A stretch of DNA of 64,000 bases, taken from assembly GCF_000003815.2 (NCBI RefSeq), contig NC_049980.1, positions 24,843,035 to 24,907,034 of the forward strand, written 5' to 3'. The notes under the pieces were generated by a model. That model was given only the letters and a program-made list of their open reading frames with translations. It had not been told where the DNA came from and did no database searches. Shown here piece after piece: positions 38,901-50,639 of the stretch. Each line of letters begins with the position of its first letter. Within the stretch, counting starts at the first letter, position 1. Position numbers and translations under genes: made by a program. The DNA is from Branchiostoma floridae. Lineage: Eukaryota > Chordata > Leptocardii > Amphioxiformes > Branchiostomatidae.

Positions 38901-41900
38901 ATCATGGTTACGTGTTCATGTGGCTTTGTTAATTAACAAATTATATATCTGCTTTCTAGATGAACACTGACCTATCTGTTGTGTTGTGTTCCCTCCAGCT
39001 TGTGGCCTGATTGCTGCTGGCCAGTGTGATGCAGTAGTGGCTGGTGGTGTGGAGTTCATGTCTGACGTTCCTATCCGCTTCAGCCGCAAGATGCGCAGTA
39101 TCATGATGAAAACCCCTAAGGTTGGCACAAACAATAGACTTCAAACTTTCTTTGTTCATGATAATTTGGATTTTTCTATTTTTTATTTGGGTAGAAGTAA
39201 TGACTGAGAAGCACTGCTATAACATGGTGAAGCTTCGGTGTTGGAATATTGTGACTTCTTACACCATATCTTGGGTATATTTAAGTGTAAACATGTAGGT
39301 CCTGTGAGCAAAATGCACATTGTAGGCAGGTATTTCACACCTCCAGTAAGTTTAACTTATAGCTTGGAAACTAAACATTTTTTTTGTTTCAGGCTAAGAC
39401 TGCTGGAGCTAAGTTGGGACTCCTTGCCCAGATCAGACCCAGCTACCTGGCTCCTGAGGTAAACGATGATTCAGTGCTATATTACCGGTATTCAGAGATT
39501 AACACACTGGTTTGGATTCAATATTGCCTATTGTTAAATTTTGGTAATTATTCATTATGTGGATTTGTGTGTTCTTTATTGTGTTCAAATCATGTTTGGC
39601 CAAACCAGATTGAGACCTGTTTTTATTTCATTTATGGTTTTTCCATGTGATTTTATGCAGCTGATTATTGTATTTTGTGTCATAGCTTCCTGGTGTGACT
39701 GAGTTCTCAACCAATGAGACCATGGGACACTCTGCTGACAGGCTGGCTGCTGCGTTTGGAGTTACCAGAAAGGATCAGGTATGTGTTCCATAGCGGGGTA
39801 TTACCATTTATTGTAAAAAAAAAGTTTAACGCCTACTCTGACTGAAAGACACAGATCACAGATGGCATTGGTGATGTATCTGTTGTCCAAATCAAAATGT
39901 TAGCATGAATCAGGTTGTCTATCGTTTCCTACTTATGACAACACCAGTTGATCAGTTCTTATTGCCTCAGTCCATTTTACTGGTCTGGTTTTTATTTGGT
40001 CACATTTCTGTTTAGTCCAATCATATTTTGTTATCTATGAGCCATTTATTGACTACATTGTACTTTTTTTCCCTGCAGGATGAGTTTGCCTTACGCTCGC
40101 ACACTCTGGCAAAGAAGGCTCAGGATGAGGGGCACCTGTCTGATGTGGTTCCGTGCCCTGTGCCTGGTAGGTCGCTCTGTCTCTAGATCTGTGACTTGAC
40201 TGATTTATTTAGCACAGCAGTATGCCAAATTTTGTTTCACAAAATATGATATATATCCCCCATGTACTCATTCATTTGTACAATGGTGTAGAATGGGTAA
40301 AGCTCAAATGTTGGTGAGGTTCTGTAACAATACAAAAATATACTAGCAGTTTGCAAATTTGTAGAGATATTAAAGAAACAAATGGAAATAATCAATTCCT
40401 GTTAACCTGTTGCAGGTAAGGGTGTTGTGGCCAAAGACAACGGCATCCGAGTGTCGAGTATGGAGCAGATGGGCAAGCTGAGGCCAGCGTTTGTCCGCCC
40501 ACACGGGACTATCACTGCTGCTAACGCTTCATTCCTGGTATGCCAATGAATATTCCCAGTGCCATTTCTATGATTTGTCAAGCTTGAAAACTGTTTGATA
40601 ATACAGTACAGTTCTTTGTTGCACAACCAACAGGATTTCCCTTCCAATACTGTAAATGCAGAAACTTTCATGGTAGTTTAATGTTTTGATACTTTTTCCA
40701 TGGCAGTAAGAGACTACAGTGCATGGTGCTACGGTACCGCAAACTTAAAACCACCGTGATAAGTCCTTTTTCTCGCTACGGCAACATTAAATCCCCACGA
40801 ATTTATTATGTATTTACAGTACTTCAATAATCCTGCTAGGTGGTGCTACAGGGAGAAGAGTGTAGTCCCAAATGAGGCTAAGCTTGTACCATTCCTACTT
40901 ACAGTTCATGACTGGATGTTGTTTTCTTATGTAGACTGATGGTGCCTCTGCAGTGTTTGATTATGGAGGAGCAGAAGGCCCTGTCCATGGGATACAAACC
41001 ACTGGCTTATCTGAGGTGTGTCTCTTTTTCTTAAGCATCTCATTTTTAATCTGTTTAAGAAATATGACGGGAGACATCAGTTCCAACTGTGTCATCACAT
41101 ATTTGTTTCTTTTTGCTTGCAGGGACTTTGTTTACACATCCCAGGATCCTAAGGACCAGCTACTGCTGGGGTAAGTCATATGACAAACTCACACAGTACA
41201 CATGAACAGTGAAATTTTCTTTTATTGTAACTGGGTCTTAGATGTATGCAATGTGTCAAAGTTAATTTTGATATACAGTGTGGTACATGTCTATCTCCAC
41301 AGGCCGACTTACGCTACACCCAAGGTTTTGGACAGGGCAGGGCTAAAGCTTCAGGACATTGATGTGTTTGAATATCACGAGGCCTTTGCTGTAAGTACCT
41401 TCCAAACATGGCTTTGCTCTGGAGCACACCTGCAGAAAGTCATGACTACTGACTTAATGCCAGAATGTGTAGTTTTCGAATGGTCTAATAGAAGTGTAGT
41501 CATAAGAGAAACATTATTCTATGTCAACAATTTCAACAGCTTGCTAGTTTGTTATTTCCAAATAGGAAAGCTTTCAAGATTCCAAACATATTTCTGTTTT
41601 TGACCCACTAGGGCCAGATTCTTGCTAACCTGAAGGCCATGGACTCAGACTGGTTTGCCCAGAACTACTTGGGAAGGCAGACAAAGGTAGGAAACAATAT
41701 CATCATATCTCTCTGACCTACATCAGCAGTGAATGCTTTCATAACTTGCTGGAGGGCTGTAGAAATTATGATGATGTGAATTCATTCATGGGAAAATTAA
41801 TTTTGCAGTCAGAAAGGTTGTTTTCGTGGTGTTTTAAGTTCGTGGTTGAAACAATACTGTAGTAAAGCAGTAATACAAAAAAGTACATTGAAAACTCGTG

Positions 41901-43150
41901 TGGTGTCATGAATTTGCACTGGAAAGGTCAGCACGTAAACCACAAAAATTTAACCGCCATGAATGTTTCAAGATTTACAGTACTGTGTCCTTAGTACATG
42001 CAATGCTTCCTAATTTAGTTAGGGCTCAGTATCCTACTGTAGTCTGTGTAACTGTAAATCAAACTCAAAGTCTTGAGGAAAGAAGATCCTTTTAACATGT
42101 ATTTTTGCTAAATGTTTGGTGTTTTTAGATGTGCCTCTTATGGATGTTGTGTTATCACCATTGTTATTAGGTTGGAGTGCCAGATGTAAACAAATTCAAC
42201 AACTGGGGAGGGTCCCTGTCTATCGGCCACCCCTTCGGCGCGACCGGATGCCGTCTGGTCACCACGACGGCTCACCGACTGAAGAAGGAGGACGGACAGT
42301 TTGGCCTGGTGGCAGCTTGTGCTGCAGGAGGACAGGTAGGGCAGTTAGTCAGTCAGTGTATTACAGCACAGTTGGGGTTATGCTGCCTCTTACAGGGTGG
42401 CATACCCTTTCTTCTAGCTTAGTAAAAGACGGGGAGGCGCCAGGTCTCCCATCCGGGTGAATGATGTAAATCACCGTGTGGCTGATACGGTACGGAGGTA
42501 GGGCACTTCTCAGGCAAACCTGCGGGGATGGGATGTTTAGCACCACTTATAACTGTTACGAATACACAGACGCTCAAAAGGTAAAAACAGACAACATGTA
42601 TAGGTACATTGTGCAGAATTCAGTGCCCCTCAGAGTCTAAAGAGACCAATGAGTGCCTACTACTACTACAAATTCACTACCACAAAACTTTTGCTACTGG
42701 AGTACTTATACCAGCATGTATAAGTTTGGACTAGATGTTTCTTTTATGACAAGAGTTACCTGATTCATATCTACATATCTGTAAATCTAGTGTCACATAA
42801 ACCCGGGTTGTGACCTTTGACTTCATGGTCACATCATGACCCCTTGGTGAGCTGATGAAAAATGGCGGATACATTTGGAAAGTCTTCCCACAAAGACACT
42901 TTTTGGTCGTGTGTATCAGTCTTGATTCTCTATGCTTGACAGTAAACATAGTGATCCCAAGGAGGACATTCCTGAAGTGATGACCAGTAGTTTTATCAAA
43001 GCATGAGCAGTCTATATATGAGCCATATCTTCCATCTGTATCCAAACATGTCAATTTTGTAATGTTTAACGTTGTACTGTGCAATGTTTAATGTTGTACT
43101 ATCTGTTTTGCTAGGGACACGGGATGATCGTAGAGCGTTACCCATCGTGA
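35944..43150 (+). CDS. HADHB: Mitochondrial trifunctional enzyme subunit beta (3-ketoacyl-CoA thiolase), with a 1-base frameshift
   Basis: Thiolase of the trifunctional complex; it cleaves 3-ketoacyl-CoA to acetyl-CoA and a shortened acyl-CoA. Exons: 35944-36010, 36357-36416, 37060-37156, 37364-37408, 37848-37879, 38157-38312, 38999-39120, 39393-39458, 39686-39778, 40079-40166, 40416-40537, 40935-41015, 41123-41170, 41303-41390, 41612-41686, 42171-42335, 43115-43150. The sum is 1,441 nt. Phases fit everywhere except exon 12, which has one surplus base in the TTT at 40956-40958. Ignoring it gives about 479 residues (human 474). The nucleophile Cys is near 143 (MACIS), the catalytic His near 433 (GHPFG) and the second Cys near 463 (ACAAGG). 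The N-terminus is Arg/Ser-rich and presequence-like. The frameshift is more likely an assembly error or allele than true loss, since the exons on both sides are intact. Confidence 0.95.
36606..36840 (-). mobile_element. tRNA-derived SINE in HADHB intron 2
   Basis: Read on the minus strand, a tRNA-like head (about 36780-36836) has TGGTAGAG in the D arm and a degraded B box GGTTTAATACTC. Next comes TTGTGCCCTTGGGAAAGGC, a block common in the bodies of tRNA SINEs, and the element ends in a poly-T/CTT tail (complement of 36606-36630). No target duplication could be set. The exact ends are approximate. Confidence 0.6.
40650..40819. mobile_element. mariner-like MITE with TA target duplication
   Basis: The 170-bp element begins CTGTAAATGCAGAAAC and ends GTATTTACAG. 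The inverted similarity extends weakly to about 40 bp per arm. It is flanked by TA on both sides (40648-40649, 40820-40821), as for Tc1/mariner insertions. A degraded relative seems to lie at about 41850-41990 in another HADHB intron. Confidence 0.6.
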
Positions 43151-44160
43151 GAAGATGAAGGAAGCTTGGTGAGAGAAAGAAGAGGAATCCTGGGATAGTA
43201 ACATATTCAGTACATTCGTGGCCCACATTCAATATGTCAGAAAGAGGGAGGTCGTAAAATGAAGATGAGAAGTAGCAGAAAGGGAAGGGCTTACAGCTTT
43301 ATTTGGAAGACGGTGATGATGTGTGTTGTTTCTGTGGCCTTCTTAGTGTTGTAACTATCTGTATATATGCTATACATACAGTGTTGAATGAAAATCTACA
43401 AACGAATTACAGAACAGTAACATCCTAAGACAATGCTACCTGTAGTTAGCAGAGCACATAGCTAACAGTAACACTCCTAATTGTTCAACTACCTGTACGT
43501 GTGTATTTTGCACCAGCAAAAATATGAATTTGTCCGGCAACAACAGAATGGGTTATATTATCCTTCAGTGGTCACACCTGTCTGCTGTGATGGATTCTTG
43601 TGTTTGATGTTTATCATGGAACCACAGAAAAATTACACATATGGAAAACAGTTTCTGTATGATGTCATTATTTCCTTTAATGGTCCATGGGCCAGAGGAC
43701 ATATTGGTACCTCTGATAGCTGGTATAAAGCTATCATATCAAAATATATACCGCAGGCCTTCTACTATTAAAAAAATCACAAGGAGAATTTGCCACCTCA
43801 GAAGGTATTGATATGTGAAATTTGGGGTCCCGGCCCTGGCTACTTGTTGTCATTTGAAAGCTCTTTAATGTTAAAATAATGGATGAACCCAAAATTGTAT
43901 TTGTATGTAGCGAGACATCCAAATGAAGTATAAAGCAGCACCTTTTAGCTTTAGAGGTTACTGTATTTTACTCCTCTGTCCGAGCTGTACTGTTCATATG
44001 CATTTGCTAAAGGCCTCTTCATTCCTGTCGATGTCACCAGCGACACCTAGGAGCACCAGTCGGTACTGCAATAGACATGCACAGATAACCTTGTCTTCCT
44101 ACTTGCCCCAAACCTTTCCGACGAAAATTAGCAAATTGTCATCTGGTGACTGAAATAAAG
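43151..44160 (+). other. Probable HADHB 3' UTR
   Basis: About 1 kb after the HADHB stop with no other gene. It ends at a canonical AATAAA (44154-44159), the first clear plus-strand hexamer downstream. The extent of the UTR is inferred. Confidence 0.4.
44154..44159 (+). terminator. Candidate HADHB polyadenylation signal
   Basis: AATAAA in plus orientation, about 1 kb past the HADHB stop codon and just before the start of the dispersed repeat. Confidence 0.4.
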
Positions 44161-44275
44161 TGAAAATGAGAGTGACTGCACTTCATCAAAATCAGATCAT
44201 CTTGGAAAGTACTAGTAACAAATTGTGCCTTCCTTTCATTTAAAACCGTTGTTGACTTGTGCGGTTATTGACTAG

Positions 44276-46420
44276 TAGGGGTGGGTTCAGGTCCGGTTCA
44301 GGTCCAGAGGATCAGGCCCAGGTCCGGATCTGAACCTGGACCTGATTCAGTATGTGAAAACATGTGAATGGTCCATTTCGCTTCAAAGAAGTACTTTTGT
44401 AGAGTATTTGGCTCCCGCTGTCGTTCTAAAATCTACCTGTCTCTGTACGATTGACTGTAAAACTTTGTAGAAATAACTACTCTGCTTCGCTCTTGTTACT
44501 TTCGTCGACCGGCCGTATATATAAAGCCAAAATTGTGTGAATTTCTGATCATATAATCTGTTTATTTCCTAATAGATCCAACATCCGGTCCGTCAATTTT
44601 TTTCAGGTCCGTTTTTTTCCGGACCAGTCCAGGAAAAACCGGTTTTGTGCGGTACCAGCCAGTATTGTTGACCCCACCTGCAAGCATTCCCTCTGGTAGC
44701 GGTTCGGCACGTGGATTTCGCCGTGCTCCATCTGAGGAAACTAGGTCATGTTAGCCTTGAACTCCAGGCTTGGGGAAGGACTAAAAACTAGCGAGTCATC
44801 GGGGACGACCAATATGAACACTTTCAAATCGTCGAGAAGCAAACGGTGCTGCAACTGCAAACTTACTCCTGTGCGAGGTTGTCACTGCTGATTGCAAAGT
44901 GATAGCGAATAATTAACTGCTAACATTAGTATTGGATCGAAACGGGACGATATATAAATTACCAGGTTGAACAAAACCGTGTTGCTGAGCATATGCCACT
45001 CTGTAAATCGATCTTATTGCCTTGTGAATGCTTTCAAAGATCATGCAAAGAAGAAACCAACGAAAATTGTTCGTGGCAGAACGAAATCCGAACCATTATC
45101 ATCGAAAATCACTAAGATAATGCCTGGATCATCATGTCTTCTAGTTTGGACGCCATATCCGTACACGCCGCTACCCGAGCGCAATATATAGCAATTGGTA
45201 TGTTGGTATTCCTGGCACGTTTTTGACGCATTTATAGGTGACCTGCATCTTCAGAAGGATGTGGTGACAAGCGTGCAGCCAACGAGTTCTATGAGCATGA
45301 TCAACGTCGCGCAGACCGTACAGGTGGTCTGCCAGTTGACGTCTGTTGGAGTCTATTTTATGTAACAGCTAGTGTCTATGTTACTAGCACAACCAATTGC
45401 GGCCAAACGCTCGTTTTAGTGAAGGACCGTGAAGGTCTGGTTTTATTCAGGCCTTCAGGAAATAAATGTGACATCGCAGGATTTGTTGAAATGAAGATAC
45501 AAATGTTCATATTTATACATTTCTAGTGCAAAATTATCACCGCTGAGTACTCATATTGACGAAGTCTGTGTTTTTCAGATGAGAAAATGGGTCAGTAGAC
45601 GAGGTAAACAGACCTGAAGGATTGAATTTCTGTTTAAGTGTGCTTATGAACATAACAGACATAATAGCCCAACCCCGCCTATTTAGAGCTCTTCGCTTGG
45701 CCTAATTTTCTGAAAACATGTGGGCAAGCACGCAGCTTTGCTACCCGAGGCCGCAGCCGTGTCTTTTTATCACCTATTACTACTACTAGTATGATTCTTC
45801 GGGGAACTAAAACTTGAAGACGCTCCCTGAGACGCCCCATTCCAGTGACATTCAGTCTGTTAGATGACTGATCACTTACTCAAAAGCTCAGGCAAAAAGC
45901 TAGCCAGTACATTGTCTTGTTTTTCCTTGCGGCATTGCCCCAACTTTGATACGACATGCCGAAGAATTCGATTATCAGTAGATTATTCTCGGTATCTTTC
46001 AACAACAACTGAGGAAAAGATCGATCGGATGGAAAATGAAGCAGTGAACATCACTGCCTGGGATGGGGTCGACGCACTCTTTTCCGTCGGTCATTGAACC
46101 TGGTACGACCAATCAGAGGCCGAGATTTCTGCAGTGTGATCATTAGCCATATAATGTACCCGTTTCAATTACAGCTGATCGTGTCACGGTAACGTCGGCC
46201 CCTCATTGGTTGTTGTCGGTTCAATGACCGACGAAACGACAAAACTTGTGATGAAATCTCTAATGGCATAAAAGGGGTTTTTGTTATGGTGTGATATTAT
46301 ACAAAGTAAAACCAACACCCGTTCAGCGCCCATCACAATGTCATGTGCACACCGTGCTGGGAAGACACACGCCTGCACCACGTGCCTTCGCTGAAAGTAG
46401 GTCGCGAATATTGTAGATAG
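44276..46420. repeat. Unidentified interspersed repeat, copy A
   Basis: It shares a series of blocks in the same order and orientation with 48015-49610. These include a GGTCC-rich start forming hairpins, a GGTCCG-T7-CGGACC hairpin (44606-44625), an AGCGGTTCGGCACGTGGATT block (about 44700) and AGGTCATGTTAGCCTTGAAC (about 44745). A TGATTGCAAAGTGATA block (about 44890) and a GAAGACACACGCCT block (about 46361) follow. Copy A has extra sequence at about 45190-46080 and includes the inverted repeat at 46085-46233. No coding frame is evident and the repeat class is unknown. Confidence 0.7.
46085..46233. repeat. Short inverted repeat with 39-bp arms
   Basis: The arms 46085-46123 and 46195-46233 are imperfect inverted copies; both outer ends read CGTCGGTCATTGAACC. 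A related but damaged arm-2-like sequence occurs at about 49390-49440 in copy B, so the unit belongs to the larger repeat. Confidence 0.7.
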
Positions 46421-46606
46421 TTTTGTTGTTCATGTTGCTATGGTGCCAATATGAACATTTGGATAGACCATCATCAAGGGCACATGTGAATCCTCTTTTC
46501 ATCCAAATCAATGTGAGATATATCGACCGGGAAACCCAGTGTTTACTCGTCATCATTATATTTCAGCCATACCATAGGTATGGTGAAATATATTGTATTC
46601 GTAATG

Positions 46607-46627
46607 TTTCTTTCTTTCTTTCTTTCT
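46607..46627. repeat. TTTC microsatellite
   Basis: About five TTTC units lie directly upstream of the 163-bp satellite. Confidence 0.85.
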
Positions 46628-47410
46628 CCTGTCAAATCTTCAAATCGAATCAACTCCGCCATTTTTTAACCGATTGACTTGAAATTTGGCACAAAGGTAG
46701 AGTAAGCCAATACCCCAAGGTGTTTTTTTCATTTTTTTCATATCTTCCGTTAAAATGATTTTATTGAGGTTTTTGTCAATTTTTATGTATATTTCGGGCT
46801 CCTGTACCCTGGTATTACAGTCGAATGACATGAAATTTGGTAGAGAGGTGCCTTGATCATATGCTCACCTAGATTCAATAACAGTTTTGGCATACGGTAC
46901 AACAGAATGCTTAATTTTGCGATTTTTGGCCATTTTTTTTACCAAAAAAGGACATTTTTGGCTCCTGTAGCCTCGTTTTACAACCAAATGATCTGAAATT
47001 TGGTATAAAAGTGCCCTTTAATTATGTGCACATAAATTCAATAAAGGTTTTCCCATACGGTACAACAAAATGCTTAATTTTGCGATTTTTGGTCATTTTT
47101 TGACCAAAAAAGGACATTTTTGGCTCCTGTAGCCTCGTTTTACAACCAAATGATCTGAAATTTGGTATAAAAGTGCCCTTCAATTATGTGCACATAAATT
47201 CAATAAAAGTTTTCCCATACGGTACAACAAAATGCTTAATTTTGAGATTTTATGGCCATTTTTTTGACAAAATTTGGACATTTTTTGCTCCTGTTCCCTC
47301 GATTTACAACCTAATGACCCGTAAATTGGTAAAGGGGTGCTCTAGATATCTATTCAAATGACCCATGTATAATTTTTGGCATGGACCACTTTAAAATGAT
47401 ATGTTTGGGA
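46627..47410. repeat. ~163-bp tandem satellite, about 4-5 units
   Basis: The landmark GCTCCTGT recurs at 46798, 46961, 47123 and 47287, giving periods of 163, 162 and 164 bp; a more diverged unit starts near 46627. Each unit carries a GAAATTTGGT block, CATACGGTACAACA and a GGTCATTTTTTGACC-type small palindrome before an AAAAAAGGACATTTTT stretch. The two central units are the most alike. Confidence 0.88.
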
Positions 47411-47673
47411 TTTTTTGGTCATTTTCCAATGGCCAAAGGGGTCAACGACCTCAAGGCCTATTGTTGCATGAGGGAGATGGCTGAAATATGCTGTATTTGC
47501 TCTCAAGCAAATGTCGGCCTTTCTAGTTACACTTGCAATTGTCACTTTTTTTTTTTTGCAAAACTACAATATACACTGTTAGATTCACTTTGAGTTTGCA
47601 TGGAATAAAATGTGTGCCATGTGAACCGTTCCTCAAGGATCTCATATTCATTTAGTGTTTGGTCGTCCTTCGT

Positions 47674-47851
47674 TAACCTCCAAGCAGATCCTTCGGTAGC
47701 ATAAGATAGTATCAAAAGCTGGCAGAGGAGTGAAGCCGGCTTAGGGCCTAGGGGTTTGCTTGGCTACCGGGGATGTACACCTTTTGGCTACCTACACTCC
47801 TTGGCTAGTTTGGTACTATCTTATGCCATTGTAGGATCTGCTTGGAGATTA
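47674..47851. mobile_element. MITE with 9-bp target duplication (Mutator-like)
   Basis: The 178-bp element begins TAACCTCCAAGCAGATCC and ends with the inverted copy GGATCTGCTTGGAGATTA (17 of 18 bases match). Weaker pairing extends to about 43 bp per arm. It is flanked by perfect 9-bp direct repeats GTCCTTCGT at 47665-47673 and 47852-47860. A 9-bp duplication points to Mutator-like elements. It is non-coding. Confidence 0.88.
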
Positions 47852-49238
47852 GTCCTTCGTGACGACTTCTGGGGTCTCTGAAACACTACTCCTGAAACTT
47901 ACCATTTCAGATTATGTTCAAAACATATGGCGCTCTTCATCACGTCCTTTGATATATACATTATTAATAGTAGACCATCAAATTTCAAGCGTTGGAGGAA
48001 ACATGATCTGAGATTAGGGGTGGGTACCGGTACAGAGAATTCATGTACAGGTCCGTTCAGGTCGGTCCAGAGGATCAGGTCCAGGTCCGGGTCTGAACCT
48101 GGACATGATTGTGAAAACTTGTGAATGGATGATACTCAAAACAATGGTCCATTTCGCTACAAAGGAATCAGTCAATGATGGAGTTTCCGACTCCCACTGT
48201 ACTGGCGTTTTGAAATTCTATTTTCATGTAAAACGCTAACTTCCTCTGTACGCTTGACTGCAAAAAAAAAAAGACTAAACACTCTACTCTAACTTCGTTC
48301 TTGTTATTTTCTTGGACTAGTAAACAGCAAAACGTATGGACGCCTGCTGCCTGATAATGCGTACATTTTTTAATCGGTCCAGCATCCGGTCCATTGATTT
48401 TTTCCGGTCCGTTTTTTTCGGACCGGTCCATACTAAACTAGGCATACACATTGAAGTCAATAACCTCAAGCTCAGGATTCTTTTCAGGTGTCAATATATC
48501 AAGTAGAATATACAGTTTGCACAGTTGCCAAACAACATCAACAAATGATTTTGAAAGCATTAAAAAGGAAATATAGGCCCAAGCAACTCTCTTATTAATT
48601 CTTCGTCATGTAATATGCCTAAGATATGGTTTTGGTGCCCTCTGGAAGACACTGAAAGGGTGGTGGATAGAATCCGGGAACGAGAAGAAGAACACATGAG
48701 CAAAAATAATTAGATGTTCCTACGAAACTGCAAGGGCTCAAAAATATGATGAAAGCATTAATTTCTAGAACGTTCCATATCATCGTTACCGGCGGTCAAA
48801 ACTGTGTCGAGTTGCCTTGGTGCGGTTATTGACCCCACCTGAAAGCACTCCCCCAGACGGTCCCCGATAGCGGTTCGGCACGTGGATTCCCCCGTGCTCC
48901 ATCCGAGGAAACGAGGTCATGTTAGCCTTGAACTTCAGGCTTGTGAAAGGGGTAAAACTAGGGAATTGAGTTGTCCGGGTATGACTATATGCACATGTTT
49001 AAATCGCCGTGTACTGTGTAGTATCTATTGTGCTGCAACTGAAAACTTTGCTGTGCTGCTGATTGCAAAGTGATAACTACCAATAATACAATGTCAATGT
49101 AGTATTGGATCTGAACGGAACGATATGATATATGAATTGTCAATACCGTGTTGTTGAGCTTTGATATGACCATGCTGTAGCGCGTATGCGCACTACGACA
49201 AAGCCAAAATATTCTTCACCAAGAATGTGGGCTTTATC

Positions 49239-49254
49239 CAGAAGAAGAAGAAGA
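49239..49254. repeat. GAA microsatellite
   Basis: A short run of AGA/GAA triplets just before the 49282 palindrome. Confidence 0.6.
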
Positions 49255-49281
49255 GATCCGGCGATCTTATTACATGGATAC

Positions 49282-49319
49282 CAGACCCCAGCCCGATCTC
49301 GAGATCGTGCTGGGGTCTG
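49282..49319. repeat. 38-bp near-perfect palindrome
   Basis: CAGACCCCAGC and GCTGGGGTCTG flank a CGATCTCGAGATCG core. Only one symmetrical pair fails to match. It could form a cruciform or be the hairpin of a small mobile element. Confidence 0.8.
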
Positions 49320-49479
49320 TTGTCCAGGCTATCATGAAACTGGAAAGGAGCAAAAGGCGATACATTGCTGATAAATGATCATGTCGCAGCGACCTCGGCA
49401 TCTGATTGGTCCTGGTAGGGCTCGGCTTAGTTCAATGACCTGCGAAAAGGATCCCTGGGCATTTGTTTGGTGTTTGAAG

Positions 49480-49498
49480 GGTTGTTGTTGTTGTTGTT
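49480..49498. repeat. TTG microsatellite
   Basis: Five or more TTG units within copy B of the dispersed repeat. Confidence 0.7.
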
Positions 49499-49610
49499 TG
49501 CTGTTACACAGGTAATACCCTGACAGTACCCCAGTTGGATGAAGACCCACGCCTTGCTCAACGTGCCTTAAAACTAGGTCAGGCGAAGCGGAAAATAGTG
49601 AATGGAGATA

Positions 49611-50639
49611 GTGTTACAGCTGTGTTGACAACATTCACACAAATGGGAAAGTCATATACGATATAGATCCATGGTGATCTTTTTTATTGCTCAAATACTA
49701 CATCAAAATGCAAAAAAAGTACCTTTTTTCAATTCATACTATGTCTATGGTCAGGAATGATTTTGGAAATGTTATTTCAACGGTTTGGTTGCTCTCCCTA
49801 TTCTAACTTGAACATCAACTCAAGTAAAGGTAGGAATTTACCGAATTTACCTGAAGTAAAAAGCCTTATACATGATTCACGCCATCATTAAGATATATAG
49901 TAGAAATATCGCTGAGAACTCTTTATTTTATAATGTATGAGTCTGTGACTATTCTAGCTAGCTGTCCACTTATTGTGATATCAGAGGAACGGGGCGGGTA
50001 TGTCAGGGGAACCTTGTCTGTGACATCCGTCCTAAAACTAGGTCATTTTATGTAACATGTCCTACTTTGTAACCAAATACCCTATTTTTTCTAGTCCTAA
50101 TTCAGTGATTAACTCACATTGGAAAGCGTTTTATGTTAGTAATACTGATTTTGAATGCAAGAAATACTACAGATATCAGACATGAATCGTCAAATGACTT
50201 TTTTTTTTTTTTAATTTGATTAACGTGACAACCCGCCTCCGTATTAAAATTGTAGAAACGTTAATAATAATATCGGGTGTATATTTAACGTTAACGTTAG
50301 ATAGGAGAAGCAGAAGAAATTGACTAAACAGGGAAAATATTTGACCAGATCGGTTGCCGGCCATTTCCTTTGACAAAACATCCTCCTATTTTGCCATTTT
50401 TTTTTTCATTTTTTTCGCTGACAGGAAGATCGAGTGGAGACTAACGTTAGAAGACTTTGACCCATGATGGGAAATTGTTCTGCAAAAAAGCTCTTCAAAG
50501 TCTGTCCTTCCATGTCTTGCTACACTTTTTAATATAGAAAATGCATTTTTTTTCTCTCTCTTGTGACGGAATATAGGTGAAATACCTTGACGATTCAGCA
50601 TTTTACGTTTGTGTCGTGCTGATGGTTTGACCGCTAGTA
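49611..50639. other. Intergenic DNA without recognised features
   Basis: AT-rich sequence with A/T runs. I see no gene, RNA or delimited repeat here. Confidence 0.5.

Larger units (their letters stand above)
48015..49610. repeat. Unidentified interspersed repeat, copy B
   Basis: Direct-orientation relative of 44276-46420. It has the same opening TAGGGGTGGGT, the GGTCC-rich region, a CCGGTCCG-T7-CGGACCGG hairpin (48404-48426) that is longer than in copy A, and the CGGTTCGGCACGTGGATT block (about 48870). The TGATTGCAAAGTGATA block (about 49057) and a GAAGACCCACGCCTTG block (about 49540) also recur. It is shorter than copy A and no reading frame is conserved between them. Confidence 0.7.

Noticed and set aside
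42420-42560. GGATGGGAGACC on the minus strand, resembling the 5S rRNA box C region
   Set aside because: The surrounding bases do not match 5S and there is no box A, so it is a short chance match or a fragment too small to call.
46627-47410. CRISPR-like array
   Set aside because: Contiguous ~163-bp tandem units without unique spacers, in an animal genome; an ordinary satellite.
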